Notes: a model not told the origin generated them from the letters alone. Numbered from the stretch's first letter, positions 25,664-33,927 are shown. The stretch is 64,000 bases of DNA from an uncultured Oscillospiraceae bacterium (GCA_934569045.1 CAKTJX010000004.1:36509-100508); one strand, 5' to 3'. Numbers and translations are program-made.

Positions 25664-26825
25664 TCTGCCTATTGTTGTGGTGGCGTACAACCGAATCGAA
25701 TCTCTGAAGCGCATCCTGGGGTCCCTGCTCCAGGCGGAATACCCGGAAAGCGGAGCCGAGCTGATCATCAGCATTGACCGGGGAGACAACGCCGATGTGC
25801 TCCGATACGCCCGGGACTTTTCCTGGCCCTTTGGGGAAAAGCAGGTTGTGTACCAGCCGGAAAACCTGGGCCTGAAGAAACATATCCTTCGCTGCGGCGG
25901 GCTCACCCAGGCCCATGACGGCATTATCTTATTGGAAGACGACCTGTATGTATCCCCGGATTTTTACCGCTACGCCCTGGAATGCCTGGACTTTGTCCGG
26001 GGAAAGGACGAAATCGCCGGGGTGGCCCTCTACAATCACCGCCTAAGCCAGCTGACGGAAAAGGTGTTTGAGCCCCTGGAGGATGGGTTTGACAACTGGT
26101 ACTTCCAGTATGCCTGCTCCTGGGGCCAGCTGTGGACCCGGCATCAGTGGGCGCTGTTTTCTGCCTGGCTGGAGGAAAACGGGGACTACGATTTTGGCCG
26201 CAGCGCGAAAATCCCTGTCCACATCCGGGAGTGGGGAAAGCACTCCTGGCTCAAGTATCACATTGCCTTTACCATTGAGACGGGCCGTTTTTTCCTGTAC
26301 CCCAGGGTGGCCAGGAGCACCTGCTTTTCTGATGCCGGGGTGAATTTCAGTGAGAAGGAAAGCACCTATCAGGTGCCCCTGATGCCCGGCGGCAGGGCAG
26401 CGCCCCTGCGCCTTTCGGAGATCAAGGAATCCAAGGCGGTGTATGATGCTTGGATGGAGAATCTGTGGCTGCGGACGGCGCTCCACAACCAGGATCTCTG
26501 CCTGGACATGTATGGCTCCAAGCCCGGTTTTGAGGGAAAGGGCTGTGTTCTCACCTCCAGACGGGTGGAGAACGCCCAGCTGCTGCAAAGCTTCGGCAGA
26601 GAGATGCGGCCCCAGGAGTGGAACGTGCTGGCTGCGGTGCCGGGAGACGAGCTCCGGCTGTACCGCCTGACAGAGCATTCCCAAGCGAGCCCTGAAGCCC
26701 GCCGGGACCGCATGGCGGATGCCGCCTACCATATCCGGGGCATCAGCTATTCCTATAAAAAAACAATCCTGCTGCTTTTCTGGCAGGAGACCTGGCGAAA
26801 GATTCAAAAAAAGTTGAAAAAATAA
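25656..26825 (+). CDS. GT-A type glycosyltransferase (HlpA-like)
   Basis: The 389-residue protein starts MADLPIVVVAYNRIESLKRI, a GT-A nucleotide-sugar binding start, and has the DXD-like motif in IILLEDDLYVSPDFY at about residue 92. It resembles the family often labelled hemolytic protein HlpA-like, thought to be glycosyltransferases of surface polysaccharide clusters. The C-terminal 130 residues are not recognised and end in a basic helix (WQETWRKIQKKLKK). It overlaps the previous gene by 8 nt and is followed by a terminator, so it closes the cluster. Confidence 0.78.
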   Translation: MADLPIVVVAYNRIESLKRILGSLLQAEYPESGAELIISIDRGDNADVLRYARDFSWPFGEKQVVYQPENLGLKKHILRCGGLTQAHDGIILLEDDLYVSPDFYRYALECLDFVRGKDEIAGVALYNHRLSQLTEKVFEPLEDGFDNWYFQYACSWGQLWTRHQWALFSAWLEENGDYDFGRSAKIPVHIREWGKHSWLKYHIAFTIETGRFFLYPRVARSTCFSDAGVNFSEKESTYQVPLMPGGRAAPLRLSEIKESKAVYDAWMENLWLRTALHNQDLCLDMYGSKPGFEGKGCVLTSRRVENAQLLQSFGREMRPQEWNVLAAVPGDELRLYRLTEHSQASPEARRDRMADAAYHIRGISYSYKKTILLLFWQETWRKIQKKLKK

Positions 26826-26826
26826 C

Positions 26827-26859
26827 AGGGGCGGCAGCACCGCCCCTTGACGTTTTTTG
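26827..26859 (+). terminator. Terminator of the glycosyltransferase cluster
   Basis: AGGGGCGG-cagca-CCGCCCCT is followed by TGACGTTTTTTGG. The 3' part overlaps the -35 box of the next promoter. Confidence 0.85.
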
Positions 26860-26875
26860 GAAGAAAATCTATAAT
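26847..26875 (+). promoter_or_regulatory. Promoter of the GH13 gene, overlapping the terminator
   Basis: TTGACG (26847-26852), a 17-nt spacer and TATAAT (26870-26875). The -35 box begins on the last base of the terminator stem. Confidence 0.85.
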
Positions 26876-26915
26876 ATCTGTATAAATCTGGCGAGCCGGA
26901 AAGAGGGATCAATGG

Positions 26916-28568
26916 ATGGAACACACCCAATGGTATAAGGATACGGTATTTTATCAGATCTGGCCCCGGAGCTTCCAGGACGGAAACGGGGACGGCATGG
27001 GGGACCTGCTGGGTGTTCTGAAACGGCTGGACTATATCAAGAGCCTTGGCTGTGACGGCATCTGGTTCTCGCCGCTGTACCCCTCGCCCGGAGTAGACTG
27101 CGGCTACGATATCTCCGACTATCTGGATATTGACCGGATGTTCGGCGGCATGGAGGCCTTTCGGGCCGTGCTGGAGGGGGCCCACAGCCGGGGCATGAAG
27201 GTGATTATGGACCTGGTGGTGAATCACACCAGTGATGAGCACGAATGGTTCCAGAAGAGCCGCCGCCGGATTGAGCCCTATACGGACTACTATATCTGGC
27301 GTCCCGCCAAGAAAAAGGGCAAGCTGCCCAACAACTGGGATTCTCACTTTGAGGGCAAGGCCTGGACCTATGACCCCATCCGCAAGGAATATTACCTGCA
27401 CCTGTTCGCGGTGCAGCAGCCGGATCTCAACATGGACAATCCCCTGGTGCGGGAGGAAGTGAAGAAGATCATGCGCTTTTGGCTTGATTTGGGGGTGGAC
27501 GGCTTCCGGGAGGACGTGATCACCTTCATTTCCAAGAAGAAGGGGCTGCCAAATGACCATCTGATGCCCGTCTATAAGGGCCTGTTCCAATATAACCACG
27601 GCCCCAATATCCACACCTACCTCTCCGAATTCCGGGACGAGGTGCTCCAAAATTACGACTGCATGACCCTGGCGGAGGCCCCTCTGGTGACTCCGAAGGT
27701 GGCCCTGCGCTACATTCGGGAGGGGAAAGACCAGGAATTCAATATGATGATCCAGAATGCCGCGATGTGCGCCGACTGCCTGTTTCAGGACTTTTTCCCA
27801 TTGAAATTCTCTCTGAAGCGGCTGAAAAAGGCCTACCGGGTCTGGCAGAACAAGCTGGAGGGCAAGGGCTGGAATATGCTCTTCCTGGAAAATCACGACC
27901 ATCCCAGAATCGTCTCCCGGTATGGCAATCTCGATTTCCGGGAGCAGAGCGCCAAAATGCTGGCGGCCATGTACCTGTTCCAGAAGGGCACGCCCTTCGT
28001 CTACCAGGGCCAGGAGATCGGCATGACCAACTGGCATCCCGGCAGCCCGGAGATGTATGAGGATGTGGCCACCCGCTACTACTTTGACCACTATGCCCAG
28101 CGCATGACCCCCAGAGCCCGGCTCCACCGGCTGTGGCACTGCTCCCGGGACTCCGCCCGGACGCTGATGCAGTGGGACGCGGGCCCCAACGGCGGCTTTA
28201 CCGGGGGCTCTCCCTGGTTCTACATCAACGACAATTACAAGCAGATCAACGTGGCCGCCCAGAATGAGGATCGGAATTCCATCCTGAACTTCTACCGCAT
28301 GGCCATCGCCCTGCGCAAGCGCCTGAGCTGCGTCCGCTGGGGCAGATACCGGGAATTCAGCAAGGGCTCCCGGTGGCTCTACCAGTATTCCATGCAGGAT
28401 GACCGGCAGAAGATTCTGGTGGTCTGCTCCTTTAGCACCAAAGTAAAGAAGTACAGGGCCCCTGACGGCTTCTACCTGGACCGGGGCACGCTGCTGCTGT
28501 GCAACTATCCCAATGTGGAACAGGGATTCCTGCGGCCCTATGAGACGAGGGTGTATCTCTGGAAGTGA
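26916..28568 (+). CDS. GH13 alpha-glucosidase (oligo-1,6-glucosidase type)
   Basis: The 550-residue protein is a GH13 enzyme of the group with oligo-1,6-glucosidase and trehalose-6-phosphate hydrolase. Conserved regions are visible: QIWPRSFQDGNGDGMGDLLG, MDLVVNHTSDEHEWF (region I), LGVDGFREDVITF with the nucleophile Asp (region II), MTLAEAP with the acid/base Glu (region III), and FLENHDHPRIVSRYGN (region IV). It would hydrolyse alpha-linked gluco-oligosaccharides inside the cell. No signal peptide is seen. The exact linkage cannot be told; the length is typical. A second in-register ATG four bases earlier is out of frame. Confidence 0.9.
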   Translation: MEHTQWYKDTVFYQIWPRSFQDGNGDGMGDLLGVLKRLDYIKSLGCDGIWFSPLYPSPGVDCGYDISDYLDIDRMFGGMEAFRAVLEGAHSRGMKVIMDLVVNHTSDEHEWFQKSRRRIEPYTDYYIWRPAKKKGKLPNNWDSHFEGKAWTYDPIRKEYYLHLFAVQQPDLNMDNPLVREEVKKIMRFWLDLGVDGFREDVITFISKKKGLPNDHLMPVYKGLFQYNHGPNIHTYLSEFRDEVLQNYDCMTLAEAPLVTPKVALRYIREGKDQEFNMMIQNAAMCADCLFQDFFPLKFSLKRLKKAYRVWQNKLEGKGWNMLFLENHDHPRIVSRYGNLDFREQSAKMLAAMYLFQKGTPFVYQGQEIGMTNWHPGSPEMYEDVATRYYFDHYAQRMTPRARLHRLWHCSRDSARTLMQWDAGPNGGFTGGSPWFYINDNYKQINVAAQNEDRNSILNFYRMAIALRKRLSCVRWGRYREFSKGSRWLYQYSMQDDRQKILVVCSFSTKVKKYRAPDGFYLDRGTLLLCNYPNVEQGFLRPYETRVYLWK

Positions 28569-28580
28569 TTATGGGCCGCA

Positions 28581-28688
28581 GTGAAATCCAGCCGATGGCT
28601 GGGTGAAATCTGCTTTGCGGCAGGTGAAATCCGGTCTGTGACCGGCTGAAATCGCCCTTATGGGCGGTTGTGGTGTCCCTGCGGGACA
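28581..28688 (+). repeat. TGAAATC hairpin array, copy 2
   Basis: It starts 12 nt after the GH13 stop. Units introduced by TGAAATC have stems CAGCC/GGCTG, CTGC/GCAG, CCGGTC/GACCGG and CGCCC/GGGCG. The array ends with GGTGTCCC-tgc-GGGAC. Confidence 0.9.
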
Positions 28689-28693
28689 AAAAT

Positions 28694-28733
28694 AAAATGG
28701 GCACGTTGCAGGTTTTGCAATGTGCCCATTTTT
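28694..28733. terminator. Shared terminator between GH13 and ogt
   Basis: AAAATGGGCAC..TTGCA pairs with TGCAA..GTGCCCATTTT. With AAAA on one side and TTTTT on the other it can terminate both convergent genes; it touches the ogt stop at 28733. It is the terminal hairpin of array copy 2. Confidence 0.85.
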
Positions 28734-29266
28734 CAAAGTGCCGTTCCTTTTTTCGGGACAAAGAGGTCCCTTAGATCGGCGTGTTCCAGCTCCAGCAGCT
28801 TGATTTTCTTCTCAATTCCCCCGGCGTATCCGGTCAGGCTGTCGTTTGTGCCGACCACCCGGTGGCAGGGGATGACAATGGAGATCTCGTTGTGCCCAAC
28901 CGCGCCGCCCACGGCCCGGGCGGACATTTGCGGCAGGCACTTTTGTTCCGCCAGCTGCCGGGCGATTTCTTTGTAGGTTGTGGTCTGTCCGTAGGGAATC
29001 TGTAAAAGGATTTCCCATACGGCCTGACGGAAGGAGGAGCCGGTGGGGTGCAGCGGCGGCGTAAAATCCGGTTCCCGGCCCGAGAAGTAGATATCCAGCC
29101 AGCGTTTCGCATCCGAAAACGCGGGGGTACACCCTTCTACGCACTCGGCCGGCAAATCGTGGGCGAAATATTTTTGCCCGTCAAACCAAAGCCCGGTGAG
29201 CCCGATTTCATCCGCCGCCAGCAGAATACCCCCAAGCGGGGAATCATAGTGCTGTGTATAAGTCAT
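28733..29266 (-). CDS. ogt: Methylated-DNA-[protein]-cysteine S-methyltransferase
   Basis: The 177-residue repair protein takes methyl groups from O6-methylguanine or O4-methylthymine onto its own cysteine. The active site IVIPCHRVVGTNDSLTGYAG is intact, and FRQAVWEILLQIPYGQTTTY carries the helix-turn-helix Tyr/Arg region. The start at 29266 (MTYTQHYDSPLG) has GGAG about 10 nt upstream; the open frame further up is the remnant of another gene. Downstream of an alkA-like remnant, it was probably part of an alkylation-repair pair. Confidence 0.92.
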   Translation of the reverse strand: MTYTQHYDSPLGGILLAADEIGLTGLWFDGQKYFAHDLPAECVEGCTPAFSDAKRWLDIYFSGREPDFTPPLHPTGSSFRQAVWEILLQIPYGQTTTYKEIARQLAEQKCLPQMSARAVGGAVGHNEISIVIPCHRVVGTNDSLTGYAGGIEKKIKLLELEHADLRDLFVPKKGTAL

Positions 29267-29291
29267 GGTTTTTTTCTCCGTTTTTCGGTTT

Positions 29292-29535
29292 TTAGTCCCG
29301 CATTTCCGGAATCGCCCCGCCGGCCACGGCCCACAGGTACAGGCTGGCCACGCTGCAATAGGGGCCGAACCGGCGGCGGTACTTCTCAAACAGCCTGCGG
29401 TCAATATTGCGGTGGTGATACACCATCCGCATCCACCGCCCGGTCTATGTGCCCGATGCGGTCGATGACCTCCCGCAGCCGCGCATCCCTCTGCCGCAGA
29501 TAGGAAAGTGCGTCTTCCCCGTATGCAAAGTACAT
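29292..29535 (-). pseudogene. Remnant of an AlkA-like DNA-3-methyladenine glycosylase
   Basis: The N-terminal piece (from 29535) reads MYFAYGEDALSYLRQRDARL then REVIDRIGHIDRAVDAD, like the start of short AlkA-type glycosylases (YF.YG...YL..RD.RL...I..IG.I.R.V..D). It then hits a stop at 29401. In another frame the sequence goes straight to the family's C-terminal end, RRLFEKYRRRFGPYCSVASL then YLWAVAGGAIPEMRD, with its stop at 29292. Roughly 130 residues holding the helix-hairpin-helix and catalytic Asp are missing, so the gene is dead. The middle was apparently removed by a deletion near 29395-29410. Confidence 0.85.
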
Positions 29536-29565
29536 TTCAGCCACCTCCAACCATCGATCGGGAAA

Positions 29566-29604
29566 GGGCGCATTGCGGTAATCTCCGCAATGCGCCCGTA
29601 CGAT
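29566..29604 (-). terminator. Terminator of the luxS-mtnN operon
   Basis: On the minus strand a perfect 13-bp stem, GGGCGCATTGCGG / CCGCAATGCGCCC, lies just behind the mtnN stop and is followed by TTTCC. Confidence 0.75.
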
Positions 29605-29605
29605 T

Positions 29606-30319
29606 TTATTCCTGCTCCGCTTCAAACAGGCGCTTTGCCAGATGGTGGGTCACCTGGGCGCAGCGGTGGGCGGCCAGGGTTTCAAAGGCGGGGTAGTCCA
29701 TTTCGGCGCTGTTGTCCGCCTTGTCGGAGATGGCCCGCAGGATCACAAAGGGAACGCCGTTGCGGTAAGCGGTCTGGGCGATGGCGGCACCCTCCATTTC
29801 GGTGCACAGAGCCTGGGTTTTCTCAATGATGAAGTCTTTCTTGCCGGGGTCCGCAATGAACTGATCGCCGCTGGCCACCCGGCCAATTTTGGTGTGCCCC
29901 GGATTCACCGCCTCGGCGGCGGCGAAGGCGTAGGCCATCAGGGTGTCGTCCGCGGGGAAGGCGGTGACCTCCATGCCGGGCACCTTGCCATAGGGATAGC
30001 CGAAGTGTACGCAGTCAAAATCGTGGTACATGGCGTCCCGGCTGACCACCAGATCGGCAATATCCAGGGCGTTGCTCAGGGACCCGGCAATGCCAGTGTT
30101 CACCAGATGGGTGACGGAGAAGCAGGAGCAGAGAATCTGGGCGCAGAGGGCCGCGTTGACCTTGCCGATGCCGCACTGGACGATGACCGCGGGCAGGCCG
30201 TCCAGCTTCCCCGCATAGAAGGTGCTGCCGGCGATTTCTTTTGTTTCGTACGCTGCCATAGAGGCAACCAGGGTTTCCACTTCCTGGGCCATGGCTCCGA
30301 TAATACCGAGTTTTGTCAT
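29606..30319 (-). CDS. mtnN: 5'-methylthioadenosine/S-adenosylhomocysteine nucleosidase
   Basis: The 237-residue enzyme cleaves the glycosidic bond of SAH and MTA, giving S-ribosylhomocysteine and adenine. Motifs are KLGIIGAMAQEVETLV at the start (conserved Glu), VNTGIAGSLSNALDIADLVV in the middle, and CTEMEGAAIAQTAY followed by ISDKADNSAEMDY with the catalytic Asp. AAGGAG lies upstream of the ATG. It follows luxS by 12 nt. Together they carry out both steps of SAH detoxification and make the AI-2 precursor. Confidence 0.95.
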   Translation of the reverse strand: MTKLGIIGAMAQEVETLVASMAAYETKEIAGSTFYAGKLDGLPAVIVQCGIGKVNAALCAQILCSCFSVTHLVNTGIAGSLSNALDIADLVVSRDAMYHDFDCVHFGYPYGKVPGMEVTAFPADDTLMAYAFAAAEAVNPGHTKIGRVASGDQFIADPGKKDFIIEKTQALCTEMEGAAIAQTAYRNGVPFVILRAISDKADNSAEMDYPAFETLAAHRCAQVTHHLAKRLFEAEQE

Positions 30320-30331
30320 GTCAGTTCTCCT

Positions 30332-30808
30332 TTATTCCGGATAGGTAAGGCAGTCGTCCGGGATGTTTTCCAGCAGGGCGGCATACCGGCGGCCCCAATA
30401 GTTGGCCATGGAGAGGTTCATATCCAGGTAGTTGCCGCAGTCTCTGGGGCTGGCGCCGGGAACCTCGCCCCGGAAGTCACGGATGAAGCGGAAGCAGTCC
30501 GTCACCAGGGGCAGCACATCCCGGGAGCTCAGATCGCCGTGCAGCAGCAGGTAAAAGCCGGTGCGGCAGCCCATGGGCCCGAAGTAGAGCACCTTGGCCT
30601 TCCAGGCAGGGTCATTTCGCAGGTAGGTGGCGGCCAGGTGCTCGATGGTGTGCACCTCAGCGGTGTTCATCACCGGCTCCTCGTTGGGGCTCGTCAGCCG
30701 CAGGTCAAAGGTGGTAACGGTTTCCGCGCCCACGGCGTCCTTTCGGGAGACATAGAGGCCGGGCTGCAGACGGATGTGGTCAATGGTAAAGCTGGTAATT
30801 TTTTCCAT
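30332..30808 (-). CDS. luxS: S-ribosylhomocysteine lyase (AI-2 synthesis)
   Basis: LuxS cleaves S-ribosylhomocysteine to homocysteine and DPD, the AI-2 precursor. The 158-residue protein has all key residues: the metal motif HTIEH at about residues 53-57, the catalytic Cys in FGPMGCRTGFYL, and the third metal ligand Cys in PRDCGNYLDMNL. The start at 30808 (MEKITSF) is chosen because the family begins here and GAGGAACC precedes it; the longer frame runs back through the promoter. It is first in a two-gene operon with mtnN. Confidence 0.95.
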   Translation of the reverse strand: MEKITSFTIDHIRLQPGLYVSRKDAVGAETVTTFDLRLTSPNEEPVMNTAEVHTIEHLAATYLRNDPAWKAKVLYFGPMGCRTGFYLLLHGDLSSRDVLPLVTDCFRFIRDFRGEVPGASPRDCGNYLDMNLSMANYWGRRYAALLENIPDDCLTYPE

Positions 30809-30845
30809 TTGGGGTTCCTCACAGCGTTTTCGTAATTTCCTGCAC

Positions 30846-30874
30846 ATGATACCATAGAAAAGTCTGAAAAGCAA
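30846..30874 (-). promoter_or_regulatory. Promoter of luxS-mtnN
   Basis: On the minus strand TTGCTT (30874-30869), a 17-nt spacer and TATCAT (30851-30846). Confidence 0.7.
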
Positions 30875-30940
30875 GAAGCCTGCCGAAGCGCGGCGAAAAA
30901 AGATTCATGGATTCTTAAACTAGTTTTATGTCAATTCGGC

Positions 30941-30969
30941 TTGCTTTTTTTCGGGCGGGATGATAGAAT
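30941..30969 (+). promoter_or_regulatory. Promoter of the deacetylase-like gene
   Basis: TTGCTT (30941-30946), a 17-nt spacer and TAGAAT (30964-30969), 34 nt before the ATG. Confidence 0.65.
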
Positions 30970-31002
30970 ATCATTGACTATACCATAAGGTAGGGATTTG
31001 CC

Positions 31003-33027
31003 ATGGATAAGAACGATTTTGATGTCGATTTTGATTTTGAAAAAGACCTGGGCTTTGATCCTGAGGAATTTTTAGACAGCGACGATCCCGGTGATTTCGA
31101 TATGTCCCAGTTTGATGATTTGGACCTGCCGGGGGAGGAGACTGCCCCGGACGCGGATGCGGATTTTCAGGACTTCGACCTGGATCAGCAGGAGCTTGCC
31201 CAGGAGGACGAATTTGATCCGTACCTGACGGAGGATGCCGGGGAGGACCCGGAAGCCCCCACCGAAGACGCGGACTACTCCGAAAGCGAGGACCTGGGGG
31301 AGGACCTGTATTTCCCCAAGCACGAGACCCAGTACGATGCCGATACCTTTGATCCCCAGACTTTCGGTCAGGAGGACTACCCCAAGGGCGGCTATGAAGA
31401 GGACAGCCAGGGCCAGGAGCCCGATTACCCCGCCGGGGAACCGGTGGACGAGCCCAGCACCCGGGAGGACCGGAAAAGGCTGAAGCTCCCGAAGCTCCAT
31501 AAAAGCGGCGCCAAGCGGGAGCCGAAGCCCCGGCAGCCTAAGAAGCCCAGCTTCTTCTCCAAGTTCCTGGACTGGTATATGGAGCCCATCAACCGGCGGA
31601 ATAACCCCGAGACGGAAATCGTCGGAGAGGACGGCCGCCGCAAGAGAAGAAAGCGCCCCACCAAAATGCAGATCTTCAAGGAGGCCTACCTGCCGGTGAT
31701 CATCGCCGGTGTGACGCTGATTCTGGTCATTACCTTTATTTCCGGCGCGGTGACCAATGCCTTTAAGAACAAGAAGATCAAGGACGAAAACGACCAGAAG
31801 GCGGCCGAGGCTTCCAGCCAGGCGGCAGAGGAAGCGGCCCAGGCCTACCAGGCGCTGCTCTCTGAGGCGGAGCTGAAGGCAACGGAATACGACTTCGATG
31901 GGGCCATTGCCGTGCTGGAGGGCTATACCGGAGACTCCGAGGATGTGCAGACGGAGCTCAACGCCAAGAAGGCCGCCTATATGAACGAAAAGTCCAAGCT
32001 GGTGGAGTGGAAGGATGTCAACGCCATCCCCAATCTCTCCTTCCATGTGCTGATTCAGGACCCCGTCCGGGCCTTTGCGGACAAGGAAAACGGCGGCCAG
32101 TACAACCGGAACTTCGTCACCACCGATGAATTCTCCAAGATTCTGACACAGCTGTACAACAACGGCTATGTGCTGGTGGATTTCAAGAGCTTTGTAGGCA
32201 GCAATCAGGACCTGACCGGCAGCATGAACTTCGCTTACAATTCCATCTACCTGCCGGAGGGCAAGAAGCCCGTGATGATCACCGAGACCATGGTCAACTA
32301 CTTTGAATACATGGTTGACGGCAACAAGGACGGCGAGCCCGATGCTATGGGCGCGGGTTTTGCCAACAAGCTGGTGCTGGATTCCAGCGGAAATATCAAG
32401 GCTGAGTATGTGGACGGCAGCAACCAGACCCAGACGGGAGACTACGACCTGGTGCCCATCCTGGAAACCTTTATTGCATCCCACCCGGACTTTGTATACA
32501 AGGGCTCCCGGGCAACCCTGGCTGTTTCCGGCTCCCAGGGTGTCTTCGGCTACCGGACGGACAGCTCCTATGTGGCATCCAAGGGCGACCAGTACCGGCA
32601 GGAGCAGGTTGCCCAGGCCAAGGTGGTTGTGGATGCCCTGCGGGAAAAGGGCTATACCATCGCCTGCTACAGCTACGCCAACAAGGACTATAAGCAGCTC
32701 AGCGTCAACGAAATCCGTACCGATATCCAGAACTTCACCAGCCAGGCCATCCCCGTGCTGGGCGATGTGGATACCATTGTCTTTGCCCGTGGCACGGATA
32801 TTGACGATTACTCCGGCAATAAGTTCTCCGTCCTGTATGACGCGGGCTACCGCTACTTCGTGGGCGCTTCCTCCGAGATCAAGACGGATATCAACATCAC
32901 CTATGTACACCAGAGCCGCCTGATGGTGACGGGCAACGCCCTGGCCTGGCACAGCAACCTGTTCACAAACTATTTTGACTGCAACGTGGTGCTGGATGTA
33001 TCGACCCGTGGCAATGTGCCCAACTAA
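31003..33027 (+). CDS. Membrane-anchored, deacetylase-like protein with acidic cytoplasmic tail
   Basis: The 674-residue protein has three parts. Residues 1-150 are extremely acidic (Asp/Glu repeats such as DFDVDFDFEKDLGFDPEEF). Residues 160-225 are basic (KLPKLHKSGAKREPKPRQPK). A single helix follows at about 229-247 (VIIAGVTLILVITFISGAV). Outside lie a short Ala/Gln-rich helical stretch and a domain of about 330 residues resembling clostridial polysaccharide deacetylases (YVLVDFKSFV..., LPEGKKPVMIT). The usual SFDD metal site appears as MITETMVNYF, so the catalytic Asp pair seems absent. It probably sits at the cell surface and may bind rather than cut glycan. It is followed after 29 nt by a DivIVA-domain gene. 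Confidence 0.65.
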   Translation: MDKNDFDVDFDFEKDLGFDPEEFLDSDDPGDFDMSQFDDLDLPGEETAPDADADFQDFDLDQQELAQEDEFDPYLTEDAGEDPEAPTEDADYSESEDLGEDLYFPKHETQYDADTFDPQTFGQEDYPKGGYEEDSQGQEPDYPAGEPVDEPSTREDRKRLKLPKLHKSGAKREPKPRQPKKPSFFSKFLDWYMEPINRRNNPETEIVGEDGRRKRRKRPTKMQIFKEAYLPVIIAGVTLILVITFISGAVTNAFKNKKIKDENDQKAAEASSQAAEEAAQAYQALLSEAELKATEYDFDGAIAVLEGYTGDSEDVQTELNAKKAAYMNEKSKLVEWKDVNAIPNLSFHVLIQDPVRAFADKENGGQYNRNFVTTDEFSKILTQLYNNGYVLVDFKSFVGSNQDLTGSMNFAYNSIYLPEGKKPVMITETMVNYFEYMVDGNKDGEPDAMGAGFANKLVLDSSGNIKAEYVDGSNQTQTGDYDLVPILETFIASHPDFVYKGSRATLAVSGSQGVFGYRTDSSYVASKGDQYRQEQVAQAKVVVDALREKGYTIACYSYANKDYKQLSVNEIRTDIQNFTSQAIPVLGDVDTIVFARGTDIDDYSGNKFSVLYDAGYRYFVGASSEIKTDINITYVHQSRLMVTGNALAWHSNLFTNYFDCNVVLDVSTRGNVPN

Positions 33028-33056
33028 TTGGGATTTATAGAGAGCGGGGGAAACAG

Positions 33057-33557
33057 ATGGACGCGGATATTGTCAGAGAAATTGAGTTCAGCCGCAGCCT
33101 GCGGGGCTACAACATCGCGGAGGTGGATTCCTTCCTGGAGCGCATCGAGGGAATGCTGCGCCGCCGGGATCTGGAGCAGGAGAACCTGCAAAAGAAGGTT
33201 GACGAGCTGGAGAAGGAAAAGGACGCCCAGCAGGAACGGATTCGTTTCCTTACCGTGAGTCTGGAGAACGCCCAGCAGGAGGCGGAGAAAGCCGCCCAGG
33301 AGCTGGTCCAGGTGAAACAGGCGCTGGAGGCCAGTCAGGCAGAGCTGGCCCAGGCGAAAAAGAGCCAGGCCGCTGCCCAGTCCGAGGCGGTGGATGCCGA
33401 GCAGCGCTGCCAGGTGCTGGAGCAGAGCCTGACGGTGCAGCCCAAAGTGACGGCCCCCACCCGGGAAGAGCTCCAGAAGCGCCTGTCAGGTGTCGGCACC
33501 GCCGCCAGGGACACCTGGAAGCAGCTGTCCAGAAATCTGAAAACCCTGCGGAAATAA
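33057..33557 (+). CDS. DivIVA-domain coiled-coil protein
   Basis: The 166-residue protein begins with a DivIVA-type domain (IEFSRSLRGYNIAEVDSFLE followed by RIEGML), the motif by which DivIVA/GpsB-like proteins bind curved membranes or division partners. Residues 38-135 are a near-continuous coiled coil rich in Gln, Glu, Ala and Lys, and the C-terminus is basic (WKQLSRNLKTLRK). GGGGGAAA precedes the ATG. It shares a transcript with the deacetylase-like membrane protein, which suggests a link to cell-surface growth. It is shorter than canonical DivIVA, so the exact role is open. Confidence 0.8.
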   Translation: MDADIVREIEFSRSLRGYNIAEVDSFLERIEGMLRRRDLEQENLQKKVDELEKEKDAQQERIRFLTVSLENAQQEAEKAAQELVQVKQALEASQAELAQAKKSQAAAQSEAVDAEQRCQVLEQSLTVQPKVTAPTREELQKRLSGVGTAARDTWKQLSRNLKTLRK

Positions 33558-33598
33558 GCGTTAAGAGCCTCTGCCGGTTCCAACATCAAAAGCAAGGT

Positions 33599-33645
33599 GC
33601 CATTGCAAACCTGCCTGCGGGCTGGCTTGCAATGGCATTTCTTTC
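33599..33645 (+). terminator. Terminator after the DivIVA-domain gene
   Basis: TGCCATTGCAA / TTGCAATGGCA (11 bp, 33599-33609 with 33627-33637) with an inner GCC/GGC stem is followed by TTTCTTTC. Confidence 0.8.
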
Positions 33646-33719
33646 TGTATGCGTGGAGCCCCATCTTTGCTTGACTGGGAAAAGTGAGTTTGATAATGCG
33701 GATCAAGCGCTGAGAACCT

Positions 33720-33877
33720 GTAGGGGCGGCTACCATGTCGCCCGGAAGTGACCGAACCTGAGCGTTTTGTTTTCGCCGGTCCCTTTCGACACCTTTCGGG
33801 CGGCTGGTAGCCGCCCCTACGAGACTCAAAAGTTTTAAAATTCCCAGAATATCTGTGATTTCTGAATATTTCAATTG
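33720..33877 (-). repeat. GTAGGGGCGGCTA palindromic element, copy 1
   Basis: Perfect 16-bp inverted ends, GTAGGGGCGGCTACCA (33720-33735) and TGGTAGCCGCCCCTAC (33805-33820), enclose about 70 nt with a second imperfect CGCCCGGAA/TTTCGGGCG pair. Homology with copy 2 at 46053-46214 continues past the end: in reverse orientation CTCAAAAGTTTTAAAA and AT-rich sequence to CAATTG near 33872. No gene is present. The rest of the gap from 33646 to 33719 shows nothing. Confidence 0.88.
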
Positions 33878-33927
33878 TTGATTCACATGGATATAGTACC
33901 TTTAAATAATCGCAAGGAGGCCCCGGA

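Noticed and set aside
31072..32952. Minus-strand open frame of 626 codons
   Set aside because: Antisense to the deacetylase-like gene, whose domains and promoter are clear.
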